A stretch of DNA of 64,000 nucleotides from Novosphingobium guangzhouense (lineage in GTDB: Bacteria; Pseudomonadota; Alphaproteobacteria; Sphingomonadales; Sphingomonadaceae): assembly GCF_002896965.1 (NCBI RefSeq), contig NZ_LYMM01000021.1, positions 62,001-126,000 on the forward strand. Direction: 5' to 3'. A program made the position numbers and the translations under genes. Under the pieces are notes generated by a model, which ran no database searches, was not told the DNA's origin, and saw only the letters and a program-made list of their open reading frames with translations. Positions 1-7,471 of this stretch are shown here, one piece after another (within the stretch, counting starts at the first letter, position 1; the number at the start of each line of letters is the position of its first letter).

Positions 1-1
1 C

Positions 2-1051
2 CGCCGCGTGGCGCTGGCGCTCGATGCGCTGCGTCATGGCTGGCCGATTCGGGTTGCGGGGCAAGTCCTGCTGCCTGCAGAGACGGCATTCGCCCCCGGC
101 GCCACCGCGCCGCGCATGCTGATTTCCGCCGCGCGCGCCGTCACGCTGAAGCTGGCCAACCAGCGCGAGGCCGCCGTGCCCGAAGCGCCGGTCCTGATTC
201 GCGCCGCCGAGCCTTTCGACCTCGACACCGCGCGCGCGGTGGCCGATCCGGCGCTGGACCTTGCCTATCCGATGAAGGGCCCCTTCGCGGCCGAGCCTAT
301 CGAGGATGCAGATGCCGCGCGCACCGCGATGGAACTGGCGCGACTGGCAGGCATCCTGCCCGCCTTCCTGGTAGTGCCGCCTCATGCGGACGAAGTGCAG
401 GACGTATCCGGCGCCGATCTTGCCGCGTGGAAGGACACCGCGCACCTTGCGATCGCATCGCGCGCGCGGTTGCCGGTGGCGGCGGCGGAGAATGCCGAGA
501 TCGTCGCCTTCCGTGCGCTCGACGATCTTCGCGAACATGTCGCGCTGGTCATCGGGACGCAGGACGGCGATCGGCCGCCGCTGGTGCGCCTCCATTCCGA
601 ATGCCTGACGGGCGACATCCTGGGCAGCCTCAAGTGTGACTGCGGGCCGCAGCTGAACGCGGCGCTGCGGGCCATGGCGGCGGAAGCGTCGGGGGAGTCC
701 GGGCAGGGCGGCTGGGGCATACTGCTGTACTTGCGGCAGGAAGGGCGCGGCATCGGCCTCGTCAACAAGCTGCGCGCCTATGCGCTGCAGGATGTCGGCT
801 ATGATACCGTGGACGCCAACAACCGCCTTGGCCTGCCGACCGAGGCACGCGATTTCCCGGTGGCCGCACGAATGCTCGACCTGCTGGGCGTTCCCGCGAT
901 TCGCCTGATGACGAACAACCCGGCCAAAGTCGCCGCGTTGCAGGGCGTCGGCGTCGAAGTGGTGGAGCGGGTGCCGCACCAGCTGCCGCCCAACCCGCAC
1001 AACGCCCGCTACCTGGAAACCAAGCGCGATCGCACGGGGCATATCCTCTGA
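2..1051 (+). CDS. ribA: GTP cyclohydrolase II with degenerate RibB-like N-terminus (5' partial)
   Basis: The C-terminal half (from about residue 175) is a GTP cyclohydrolase II, which opens the GTP imidazole ring as the first step of riboflavin synthesis. It shows the zinc-ligand segment HSECLTGD followed by CDCG, the catalytic stretch RQEGRGIGL, and the late block LMTNNPAKV. The first ~175 residues align by eye with the DHBP synthase (RibB) fold, for example the helix AARTAMELARLAGILPA, but the acidic DDEDRENE-type loop of active RibB is not there, so that half is probably inactive. The reading frame is open to the window edge (Arg-Arg before the GTG at 8), so the true start lies upstream of the window. 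The next gene, mutM, starts 37 bp downstream on the same strand. Confidence 0.9.
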   Translation, partial: RRVALALDALRHGWPIRVAGQVLLPAETAFAPGATAPRMLISAARAVTLKLANQREAAVPEAPVLIRAAEPFDLDTARAVADPALDLAYPMKGPFAAEPIEDADAARTAMELARLAGILPAFLVVPPHADEVQDVSGADLAAWKDTAHLAIASRARLPVAAAENAEIVAFRALDDLREHVALVIGTQDGDRPPLVRLHSECLTGDILGSLKCDCGPQLNAALRAMAAEASGESGQGGWGILLYLRQEGRGIGLVNKLRAYALQDVGYDTVDANNRLGLPTEARDFPVAARMLDLLGVPAIRLMTNNPAKVAALQGVGVEVVERVPHQLPPNPHNARYLETKRDRTGHIL

Positions 1052-1088
1052 GATTGCGCAGGGCCGCGAACGCCCTATCTAGCGCCTG

Positions 1089-1901
1089 ATGCCTGAACTT
1101 CCCGAAGTCGAAACCACGGTGCGCGGCCTTGAGCGTTTTCTCGATGGCGAACGCATAGCGCGCGTCACGCTCAATCGCGCGGACCTGCGCCGTCCGTTCC
1201 CGCCCGATCTTGTGCAGGTGCTGACCGGCGCGCGCGTAACCGGGATGGGGCGGCGCGCGAAATACGGTCTTATCCATACCGACCGCGAACAGACCATGGT
1301 GTTCCACCTTGGCATGTCCGGTCGCTGGCGGATCGAGCCCGAGGCGCCTGACAAGCATGATCATCTCGTGCTGGAGACGGGGGCGGGCCACGTACTTGCG
1401 CTTAACGACGCGCGGCGGTTCGGTTCGGTGGACCTTGTGCCCACGGCGGGGCTGGATGCCTGGGGCGCCTTCGCGACGCTGGGGCCCGAGCCGCTGGGTG
1501 ATGACCTGACCCCGGCGCATCTGCGCGCCGCCTTCGCCGGGCGTATCGCGCCGATCAAGCAGATGCTGCTTGATCAGACGATCGTGGCGGGGCTGGGCAA
1601 CATCTATGTGTGCGAGGCGCTGTTCCGTTCGGGCATTCGGCCGGACAAGGAAGCCGGGCGCGTAAGCGGACCGGCGCTGGGCAGGCTGGTGCCCGCGATC
1701 AAGCAGGTGCTGGGCGAATCGATCGCGGCGGGCGGATCGACGATCAAGGACTACGCGCAGCCCAATGGCGAACTCGGCTACTTCGCGGCGTCGTGGCAGG
1801 TCTATGGGCGTGAGGGCGACCCTTGCGGCTGCGGGGCGCCGGTGCTGCGCTTCGTGCAGGGCGGCAGGAGCACGTTCTGGTGCCGCAAGTGCCAGAAATA
1901 G
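1089..1901 (+). CDS. mutM: Formamidopyrimidine-DNA glycosylase (Fpg/MutM)
   Basis: Bifunctional base-excision repair enzyme that removes 8-oxoguanine and formamidopyrimidines and nicks the abasic site. It begins MPELPEVET, so the catalytic Pro2 and Glu3 follow the initiator Met, which also fixes the start. Lys58 (in GRRAKYG) matches the conserved lysine. At the C-terminus there is a zinc finger with cysteines at 246, 248, 265 and 268. The first pair is C-x-C rather than the usual C-x2-C. Length (270 residues) is normal for the family. It sits upstream of rpsT and dnaA, an arrangement common in alphaproteobacteria. Confidence 0.96.
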   Translation: MPELPEVETTVRGLERFLDGERIARVTLNRADLRRPFPPDLVQVLTGARVTGMGRRAKYGLIHTDREQTMVFHLGMSGRWRIEPEAPDKHDHLVLETGAGHVLALNDARRFGSVDLVPTAGLDAWGAFATLGPEPLGDDLTPAHLRAAFAGRIAPIKQMLLDQTIVAGLGNIYVCEALFRSGIRPDKEAGRVSGPALGRLVPAIKQVLGESIAAGGSTIKDYAQPNGELGYFAASWQVYGREGDPCGCGAPVLRFVQGGRSTFWCRKCQK

Positions 1902-1925
1902 GCGGTTTCGCGCCAATGCCTCGGG

Positions 1926-1954
1926 TTGACGGAACCCGGCTTGAACTGTAAGGG
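1926..1954 (+). promoter_or_regulatory. Candidate rpsT promoter
   Basis: TTGACG at 1926-1931 is a good -35 match; 17 bp later TAAGGG at 1949-1954 is a poor but possible -10. It lies in the mutM-rpsT gap, about 90 bp before the rpsT start. The assignment rests only on hexamer similarity and spacing. Confidence 0.35.
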
Positions 1955-2044
1955 GCGCGCTTTCCGGCGAGTCCGTTCGCCGAATAGATTCGTTAGGCAA
2001 TTGGGGCCGCTCACCGTGTTGGCCGCCCGAACAGAGGAATATCG

Positions 2045-2305
2045 ATGGCCAATACGCCGCAAGCCCGCAAGCGCATCCGTCGCAACGAGCGCCGTGCAGA
2101 GATCAACACCAACCGCGTGAGCCGCATCCGCACCTTCCTGAAGAAGGTCGAGAGCGCTCTGGCCGGTGGTGACAAGGATGCCGCTGCTGCTGCCCTCAAG
2201 GAAGCCCAGCCCGAGCTGGCTCGTGGCGTTGCGCGTGGCGTGCTTCACAAGAACACCGCAGCGCGCAAGATGTCGCGTCTGACCAAGCGCGTCGCTGCTC
2301 TCTGA
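2045..2305 (+). CDS. rpsT: 30S ribosomal protein S20
   Basis: Small primary 16S rRNA-binding protein of the 30S subunit. The 86-residue product starts [13 protein letters not shown] and is rich in Arg and Lys, with the typical S20 helical pattern ([11 protein letters not shown], then [17 protein letters not shown]). A GAGGAA ribosome binding site lies 7-8 bp before the ATG. It lies directly upstream of dnaA, as in many alphaproteobacteria. Its 3' end is followed by three hairpins. Confidence 0.97.
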   Translation: MANTPQARKRIRRNERRAEINTNRVSRIRTFLKKVESALAGGDKDAAAAALKEAQPELARGVARGVLHKNTAARKMSRLTKRVAAL

Positions 2306-2312
2306 TTCGAAG

Positions 2313-2337
2313 CACTCTCCTTACTAAAGGGAGAGTG
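2313..2337 (+). repeat. Hairpin 1 after rpsT
   Basis: CACTCTCC (2313-2320) pairs with GGAGAGTG (2330-2337). The stem can extend two more pairs into a 5-nt loop. There is no T run after it. It could be an mRNA 3'-stabilising structure for the abundant rpsT message. Confidence 0.6.
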
Positions 2338-2347
2338 ATTCGCAGAG

Positions 2348-2374
2348 TGAGACAGATGCTGGCCATCTGTCTCA
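2348..2374 (+). repeat. Hairpin 2 after rpsT
   Basis: TGAGACAGATG (2348-2358) pairs perfectly with CATCTGTCTCA (2364-2374) around a 5-nt loop. It lies between hairpin 1 and the terminator-like hairpin 3. Confidence 0.65.
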
Positions 2375-2379
2375 GGACG

Positions 2380-2429
2380 AAACAAGAACGGAGCCGAGGT
2401 CATTCGACCTCGGCTCCGTTCTTGTTTTT
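2380..2429 (+). terminator. Strong terminator of rpsT
   Basis: A perfect 21-bp inverted repeat (arms 2381-2401 and 2406-2426, loop ATTC) is followed by a short T run (2425-2429). This is the strongest stem-loop in the window and should end rpsT transcription, so that dnaA depends on its own promoter downstream. Confidence 0.85.
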
Positions 2430-2673
2430 GCTGCATCGCAGTATGCTCGAAAGCAAAGGCCCGGAAATACTGCGATTCGGGATGCCGCACTGCGCAACCA
2501 ACTGATTTTGCAGCGCATTACACTTTGGCTACGGATTTTAGGCACTCCCACGTGAGTCAACCTTCATAATTTTTTTTATTTGGGGAGTGCCGTCTTGCCT
2601 GCCCGGCAAACGGGTTTCTAAAAGGGTTCCCGGCCGTTGCGGAACGAGCCGGGGAACACAGCGATTCACAAGT

Positions 2674-2698
2674 GGAACAATCCCCGCGAACATGCGTT
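2674..2698 (+). promoter_or_regulatory. Candidate EcfG (general stress sigma) promoter for dnaA
   Basis: GGAAC at 2674-2678, a 16-bp spacer, and CGTT at 2695-2698 match the known alphaproteobacterial EcfG consensus (GGAAC-N16/17-CGTT). It lies 94 bp before the preferred dnaA start. The motif is short, so a chance match is possible. Confidence 0.35.
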
Positions 2699-2791
2699 CG
2701 CGGCACGGGGAACTTTTCACTCTGCGCGCCGCTGCCTCCCCACGTTTCGCGTCACCAGCGGGATCACGTGAGCAACAAGGGGTTCGAAACG

Positions 2792-4327
2792 ATGTCGAAT
2801 ACATCCGCAGGACAACCCTCCGTGACCCCCCCGGTGAATCCGATGGTCGAAGGAACAAACTTGAACAGGAAGTCGAAGGCGGTGCGAGTGGCGATGGAAG
2901 AGGATCAGGAAGCCGTAAATCTGGCGGCGGACTGGGCTGACATCAGCCAGGGCCTGCGCAAGGACCTTGGGCACCAGGCGCACAGCCAGTGGATCAAGCC
3001 GATCCAGCCGGGCAACTGGTGCAAGGAAACCGGTACGCTCGACCTGTACCTGCCCACCGAATTCTCGGCGAACTGGGTGAACGATCGTTTTGCCGATCGC
3101 CTCTCGCTGGCATGGAAGATCGCGCGCCCTGACGTGCGTCACGTGCGCATCCTCGTGCATCCCGGCCGTCGCCAGCTGCCCGAACTGCGTCTGGGTAACG
3201 GCGGTCGTCCGGCCAGCGCGCCTGCCAATGATTCGGCAGTCAGCGCCGCAGACCCGCTTTCGGTCGCGCTTGCAGGCGAATCGTTCGCCTCGCTCGGCCA
3301 GGGCCCGGCAGGCATCGACGCCTCGCAGACCTTCACCAGCTTCGTGACCGGCGCGTCGAACGTGCTAGCGTGCAATGCCGCGCAGCGCATGGCCGCAACG
3401 GAAACGCCGCAGTTCTCGCCGCTCTATCTCAAGGCCGCCACCGGGCAGGGCAAGACGCACCTGCTGCATGCGATCGGCCACGCCTATCTGGCGGCGCACC
3501 CGCATGCGCGCATCTTCTACTGCTCGGCAGAGCGGTTCATGGTGGAATTCGTTCAGGCGCTGCGGCAGAACCAGATGATCGAGTTCAAGGCGCGCCTGCG
3601 CGGCTTCGACCTCCTTCTGGTGGACGATATCCAGTTCATCATCGGCAAGGCTTCGGCTCAGGAAGAGCTGCTCTACACGATCGATGCGCTGCTGCAGGAA
3701 GGCAAGCGCCTGGTCTTCGCCGCCGATCGTGCGCCCCAGGCGCTGGACGGCGTCGAACCGCGCCTGCTTTCGCGCCTGTCGATGGGCCTTGTCGCCGATA
3801 TCCAGCCGGCCGATATCGAACTGCGCCGTTCGATCCTTGAGAACCGCCTTGGCCGTTTCGCTTCGATCGAAGTGCCTTCGGACGTCATCGAATTCCTTGC
3901 CCGCACCATCAATCGCAACGTGCGTGAACTGGTCGGCGGCCTCAACAAGCTGATCGCCTATGCGCAGCTGACCGGGCAGGCCGTGTCGCTGCAACTGGCC
4001 GAAGAACAGCTGACCGACATCCTCTCGGCCAACCGCCGCCGGATCACGATCGACGAGATCCAGCGCACGGTCTGCCAGTTCTACCGCATCGACCGCACCG
4101 AAATGAGCTCGAAGCGCCGCGCCCGCGCGGTCGTGCGCCCGCGTCAGGTGGCAATGTATCTTGCCAAGGTTCTGACCCCGCGCTCCTATCCGGAAATCGG
4201 CCGCAAGTTCGGCGGGCGCGATCACTCGACGGTGATCCATGCGGTGCGTCTGATCGAGGAACTGCGCACCCGCGATGCCGATATGGACGGCGACGTGCGT
4301 TCGCTGCTGCGCCAGCTCGAAAGCTGA
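2792..4327 (+). CDS. dnaA: Chromosomal replication initiator DnaA
   Basis: AAA+ ATPase that binds oriC and opens the duplex. Walker A is ATGQGKTH (Lys221 from the chosen start), Walker B is LLLVDDIQF (Asp278-Asp279), and the C-terminal helix-turn-helix DnaA signature is present (GRDHSTVIHAV). The N-terminal domain I includes WADISQGLRKDLGH. The start is uncertain. ATG 2792 has AAGGGG upstream at about 10 bp. ATG 2843, TTG 2861 (AAGGAAC before it) and ATG 2894 are in frame, and the recognisable homology only begins near 2894. The frame is also open upstream to 2672. It is preceded by a strong rpsT terminator and followed by its own terminator. Confidence 0.95.
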   Translation: MSNTSAGQPSVTPPVNPMVEGTNLNRKSKAVRVAMEEDQEAVNLAADWADISQGLRKDLGHQAHSQWIKPIQPGNWCKETGTLDLYLPTEFSANWVNDRFADRLSLAWKIARPDVRHVRILVHPGRRQLPELRLGNGGRPASAPANDSAVSAADPLSVALAGESFASLGQGPAGIDASQTFTSFVTGASNVLACNAAQRMAATETPQFSPLYLKAATGQGKTHLLHAIGHAYLAAHPHARIFYCSAERFMVEFVQALRQNQMIEFKARLRGFDLLLVDDIQFIIGKASAQEELLYTIDALLQEGKRLVFAADRAPQALDGVEPRLLSRLSMGLVADIQPADIELRRSILENRLGRFASIEVPSDVIEFLARTINRNVRELVGGLNKLIAYAQLTGQAVSLQLAEEQLTDILSANRRRITIDEIQRTVCQFYRIDRTEMSSKRRARAVVRPRQVAMYLAKVLTPRSYPEIGRKFGGRDHSTVIHAVRLIEELRTRDADMDGDVRSLLRQLES

Positions 4328-4376
4328 ACGCTTGCCCGGCAAAATGCCGGGATCCGGGGCTTTTGCACCAGGTTAT

Positions 4377-4413
4377 GAAAAGGGGCCGGAGGCATTGCTT
4401 CCGGCCCCTTTTC
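4377..4413 (+). terminator. dnaA terminator
   Basis: GAAAAGGGGCCGGA (4377-4390) pairs perfectly with 4400-4413, giving a 14-bp stem that ends in TTTTC. It lies 50 bp after the dnaA stop. Confidence 0.85.
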
Positions 4414-4547
4414 ATTTGGTCGCTGGCGCAGGTTAACTCACCGTTTCATCACGTAATTTAGCTTTCGCAAAAGCTTCCGCTCCGTAAGCGGGTCGGGTAC
4501 GCAGTCGCGTTTCATTCTCAGATCCAGCAGAAGAGGCATTTCCCCCC

Positions 4548-5399
4548 ATGCGCTTCTACCAGGCTACGACTTTCCTTTTTCCCCGAAGTTACGAGCGGCG
4601 GATTCTCTTCGTCTGCTTCGGTGCGGTACACGTCCCCCTGATCGCATGCGTCGCATTCCAGGCGGCGACCGGGCACTGGCACCTTGGCACGTTGTTGACG
4701 CTGCTGGTCGCCACGCTGGTCGGCACCGGGCTTGGTCTGGCGGCGATCCATGCGTTGCTGGCGCCGATCGGACAGGCAACGATGATGCTGCAGTCGATCC
4801 AGATGGGCGAGCGGGTTGCCGTGATCCCGCAAGGGGCGGATGATCTGGTCGGCCGTCTGCTGAACGGGGTGACCACCGCCGCCCATGAAACCGCAGCCCG
4901 GATCGAACGTCTTGTCGATGCGGCCGAGCGCGATCCGCTGACCGGCATCCGCAATCGTCGCGGTTTCCTCGATTCGGCGAAGCAGGTTCTGCGTGGCCGG
5001 TCGAATGCGGTGCTGGCGTTGATCGATATCGACCACTTCAAGCGCATCAACGATGATCTTGGCCATGCCGTGGGCGACGTGGTGCTGAAATCACTGGCCC
5101 GCCGGATCGAGGACCACTTGCGCCGCAGCGACATTGCCGCACGCTGGGGCGGAGAGGAGTTCGCCGTCCTGCTGCCCGACACTACGCTGGATGAGGCGCG
5201 GCTGGTCATGGAAAGGCTGCGCGCCACCGTTGCGCTCGACACCGGGCTTGGCGTGCAGGACCGCGCGGTAACCTTTTCTTGCGGCCTTGCGCCGGTGCGC
5301 GATTTCTCGCTGCTGCAGGATGCCACCCGGCAGGCGGACGAGGCGCTCTATGCTGCCAAGCACGGCGGCCGTAATCGCGTCCACGTTCTGGGTTTCTGA
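4548..5399 (+). CDS. Membrane-anchored GGDEF diguanylate cyclase
   Basis: Makes the second messenger c-di-GMP from two GTP. Two hydrophobic segments near residues 18-40 and 47-72 anchor the N-terminus. A short linker (HAMP-like in position, residues ~72-125) leads into a GGDEF domain. The active-site loop is GGEEF (201-205) and is intact. The RxxD inhibitory I-site is present exactly five residues upstream (Arg192-Asp195), so product inhibition is expected. The metal/substrate segment LIDIDHFKRIND is also intact. There is no EAL domain or obvious sensor domain. It stands alone between the dnaA terminator and the DUF983 gene. Confidence 0.93.
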   Translation: MRFYQATTFLFPRSYERRILFVCFGAVHVPLIACVAFQAATGHWHLGTLLTLLVATLVGTGLGLAAIHALLAPIGQATMMLQSIQMGERVAVIPQGADDLVGRLLNGVTTAAHETAARIERLVDAAERDPLTGIRNRRGFLDSAKQVLRGRSNAVLALIDIDHFKRINDDLGHAVGDVVLKSLARRIEDHLRRSDIAARWGGEEFAVLLPDTTLDEARLVMERLRATVALDTGLGVQDRAVTFSCGLAPVRDFSLLQDATRQADEALYAAKHGGRNRVHVLGF

Positions 5400-5445
5400 G
5401 CGCATCCCCTTCACCACGTCGCCTGCATGCTGTAGGCGCTTGGGC

Positions 5446-5862
5446 ATGATTCCCGCCACGTTCTCGCAGGCCCTGCTTCGCGGCCTTCGCAGCCGTTGCC
5501 CGCGTTGCGGTGAAGGCAGTCTGTTCCGAAAGTGGCTCAAGCCGCGCGAACGCAGCCCGGTCTGCACGATGGACCTGACCCCGCAGCGCGCGGACGATTT
5601 CCCCGCCTACATCGCGATGATCGTGACCGGGCACCTGATGGCGCCGCTGATCATCGCGCTTTCGGTGGATTACGATCTGGGGCCGCTGGCGATGTTTGCG
5701 ATTCTGGTGCCGCTGGCGATCGCGATGATGATCGGCATGCTCCAGCCCGCCAAGGGCGGCGTGATCGCCACGCAATGGTGGTTCGGCATGCATGGCTTCG
5801 TCAAGGAACGGCTGCCCGAAACGCCGGTGCAGGACGCGCCCGGAGACGAGCGCCCGCAATGA
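5446..5862 (+). CDS. DUF983 family membrane protein
   Basis: Small inner-membrane protein (138 residues) of unknown function. The N-terminus has RSRCPRCGEGSLF, the CxxC knuckle typical of DUF983, then two adjacent transmembrane segments (about residues 50-75 and 78-98). The second cysteine pair usual in the family is reduced to a single Cys (VCTMDL). ATG 5446 was chosen because homology starts there and the upstream frame is unrelated. The stop overlaps the start of the ThiF-like gene by 4 bp (ATGA), so the two are translationally coupled, although no functional link is known. Confidence 0.85.
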   Translation: MIPATFSQALLRGLRSRCPRCGEGSLFRKWLKPRERSPVCTMDLTPQRADDFPAYIAMIVTGHLMAPLIIALSVDYDLGPLAMFAILVPLAIAMMIGMLQPAKGGVIATQWWFGMHGFVKERLPETPVQDAPGDERPQ

Positions 5863-6638
5863 CCCTGACTGCCGACCGCCTTGGCCGCTTTGCGCGGCAT
5901 ATCGTGCTGCCCGAAGTCGGCGGCGTGGGGCAAGTTGCGCTCAGCGATGCGCATGTGGTGCTGGTCGGCTGCGGCGGGATCGGCAGTCCATCCCTGCAAT
6001 ATCTCGCCGCAGCCGGCATAGGCCGCCTCACGCTGGTGGATGATGACGTGATCGACGTCAGCAACCTGCAACGCCAGACGATTTATACGCCGTCGGATGT
6101 CGGCAGGCCCAAGGCGGAAGCGGCAGCCGAGTGGGTGCGGCGTTTTGATCTTGGCCTCAAGGTGGAACCCGTCGTTGCGCGGCTGGGGGATGGCAATACG
6201 CATGACGTCCTATCCGGCGCGGACCTCGTACTGGACGGCTGTGACAACTTCGCGACTCGGCTGCTGGTGTCAGATACCTGCGTAAGTCTGGGCATCCCGC
6301 TGACGACGGCGGCGATCGGGCGGTTCCAGGGCCAGGTGGCGAATTTCGCCGGGCACCTTGAAGGGCAGGCCTGCTATCGCTGCTTCGTGGGCGATGCCTT
6401 CGACGCGGTGGACTGCGATACCTGCGCCGCCGACGGCGTGCTGGGGGCGATGGTGGGCATGGTCGGCACTTTCGCGGCGATGCATGCGATGCGGGTGCTG
6501 CTGGCAGGGCACACCGCGCTGGGCGAGCCCCAGTTCGGCACATTGCATCTGATCGACGGGCTGGCGCCATCGATGCGCCCGCTCAGGATCGCGAAGGACC
6601 CTGCGTGCCGGGGCTGCAATTCGACGGCGGCGGCCTGA
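5859..6638 (+). CDS. moeB: MoeB/ThiF-type adenylyltransferase
   Basis: E1-like enzyme that adenylates the C-terminal Gly of a small sulfur-carrier protein (MoaD for molybdopterin, or ThiS for thiamine). The nucleotide-binding motif is GCGGIGSPSLQYLA (about residues 46-59), followed by the conserved Arg and acidic residues in DDDVIDVSNLQRQ. Zinc-binding cysteine pairs are seen as CYRC and, at the C-terminus, CRGC. Length (259 residues) fits MoeB without a rhodanese tail. MoeB is favoured over ThiF by similarity, but the carrier partner is not in the window. A molybdopterin enzyme is encoded 14 kb downstream. Confidence 0.88.
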   Translation: MTLTADRLGRFARHIVLPEVGGVGQVALSDAHVVLVGCGGIGSPSLQYLAAAGIGRLTLVDDDVIDVSNLQRQTIYTPSDVGRPKAEAAAEWVRRFDLGLKVEPVVARLGDGNTHDVLSGADLVLDGCDNFATRLLVSDTCVSLGIPLTTAAIGRFQGQVANFAGHLEGQACYRCFVGDAFDAVDCDTCAADGVLGAMVGMVGTFAAMHAMRVLLAGHTALGEPQFGTLHLIDGLAPSMRPLRIAKDPACRGCNSTAAA

Positions 6639-6663
6639 CACTTCGAGAAGTTCGGGGCGCGCA

Positions 6664-7377
6664 TTACCGCTCCAGTACTTGCTCCACCCAGGCCGGCACC
6701 AGTTCGGTCGCAGGCCCATGCCGCGCCTCGTCGAACCATGCGGTTCCTTGCGAGGGTTCAAGGTTCAGTTCCAGCGTCTCGATCCCCAGTTCGCGGGCAT
6801 TGCGCACGAAGCCCGCAGCCGGATAGACCGCGCCCGACGTGCCGATCGAGACGAACAGGTCGGCCTGTTCCAGCGCGGCGAAGATTTCCTCCATGCGATA
6901 GGGCATTTCCCCGAACCAGACGATATCGGGGCGCAGCGCCGCTTTTCCGCATTCGGGGCAGGCGGGGCGGTCGATCAGCGGGCCGGTCCAGCGCGGGCGG
7001 GCGTCGCAGGCCGTGCACCAGGCGTTGAGGTGTTCGCCATGCATGTGGAGCACGCGTTTTGCCCCTGCGCGTTCGTGCAGGTCATCGACGTTCTGGGTGA
7101 CGATGAGAAGTTCGCCCTCCCATTCGGCATCAAGCTTGGCCAGAGCGCGGTGAGCGGCGTTGGGCGCCTTGGTCTGGATCGCCTCGCGGCGCATGTCGTA
7201 GAAGCGCAGGACAAGATCGGGATCGCGCGCGAAGGCTTCCGGGGTGGCGACGTCCTCTACCCGGTGTTGCTCCCACAGCCCGCCGCGCCCGTCGTTGGCG
7301 TCACGAAAGGTATCGATGCCGCTTTCGGCGGAAACGCCCGCGCCGGTCAGGATAACGATGTTGCGGATGCTGCTCAT
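6664..7377 (-). CDS. cobB: NAD-dependent protein deacylase (sirtuin)
   Basis: Removes acyl groups from lysines using NAD. Motifs in order: NAD-binding GAGVSAESGIDTFRD (residues ~12-26), TQNVDDLHERAG, catalytic His in LHMHGEH, and two zinc-binding CxxC pairs (CTAC, CPEC). The 237-residue length fits the bacterial class III sirtuins. The ATG at 7377 was chosen over a longer open frame because homology begins at SSIRNIVILTGAG. It is divergent from dapB with a 94-bp shared upstream region. Confidence 0.93.
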   Translation of the reverse strand: MSSIRNIVILTGAGVSAESGIDTFRDANDGRGGLWEQHRVEDVATPEAFARDPDLVLRFYDMRREAIQTKAPNAAHRALAKLDAEWEGELLIVTQNVDDLHERAGAKRVLHMHGEHLNAWCTACDARPRWTGPLIDRPACPECGKAALRPDIVWFGEMPYRMEEIFAALEQADLFVSIGTSGAVYPAAGFVRNARELGIETLELNLEPSQGTAWFDEARHGPATELVPAWVEQVLER

Positions 7378-7471
7378 GCGGTCACCATAGCCTGCAGCCA
7401 GAGGTTGTCGAAGGGCCGCGTTTGCGCCATGCGGCGCCGACAGCATTTTAGGCCCGGACGGAGACAGCAGC

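Larger units (their letters stand above)
2306..2791. other. rpsT-dnaA intergenic region
   Basis: About 490 bp without a gene. It holds three successive hairpins (2313-2337, 2348-2374, 2380-2427), an AT-rich run around 2565-2581, an EcfG-like promoter candidate (2674-2698) and five GANTC sites (starting at 2304, 2337, 2474, 2554, 2663), the target of the CcrM methylase in many alphaproteobacteria. I found no convincing TTATCCACA-type DnaA boxes, so I do not call an origin here. Confidence 0.6.

Noticed and set aside
1270..1278. TTATCCATA, one mismatch from a DnaA box, near dnaA
   Set aside because: It is inside mutM coding sequence, isolated, and no cluster of such boxes accompanies it, so I do not call an origin of replication.
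2306..2791. Possible oriC next to dnaA
   Set aside because: There is a short AT-rich run, but no DnaA-box array. Alphaproteobacterial origins are often distant from dnaA.
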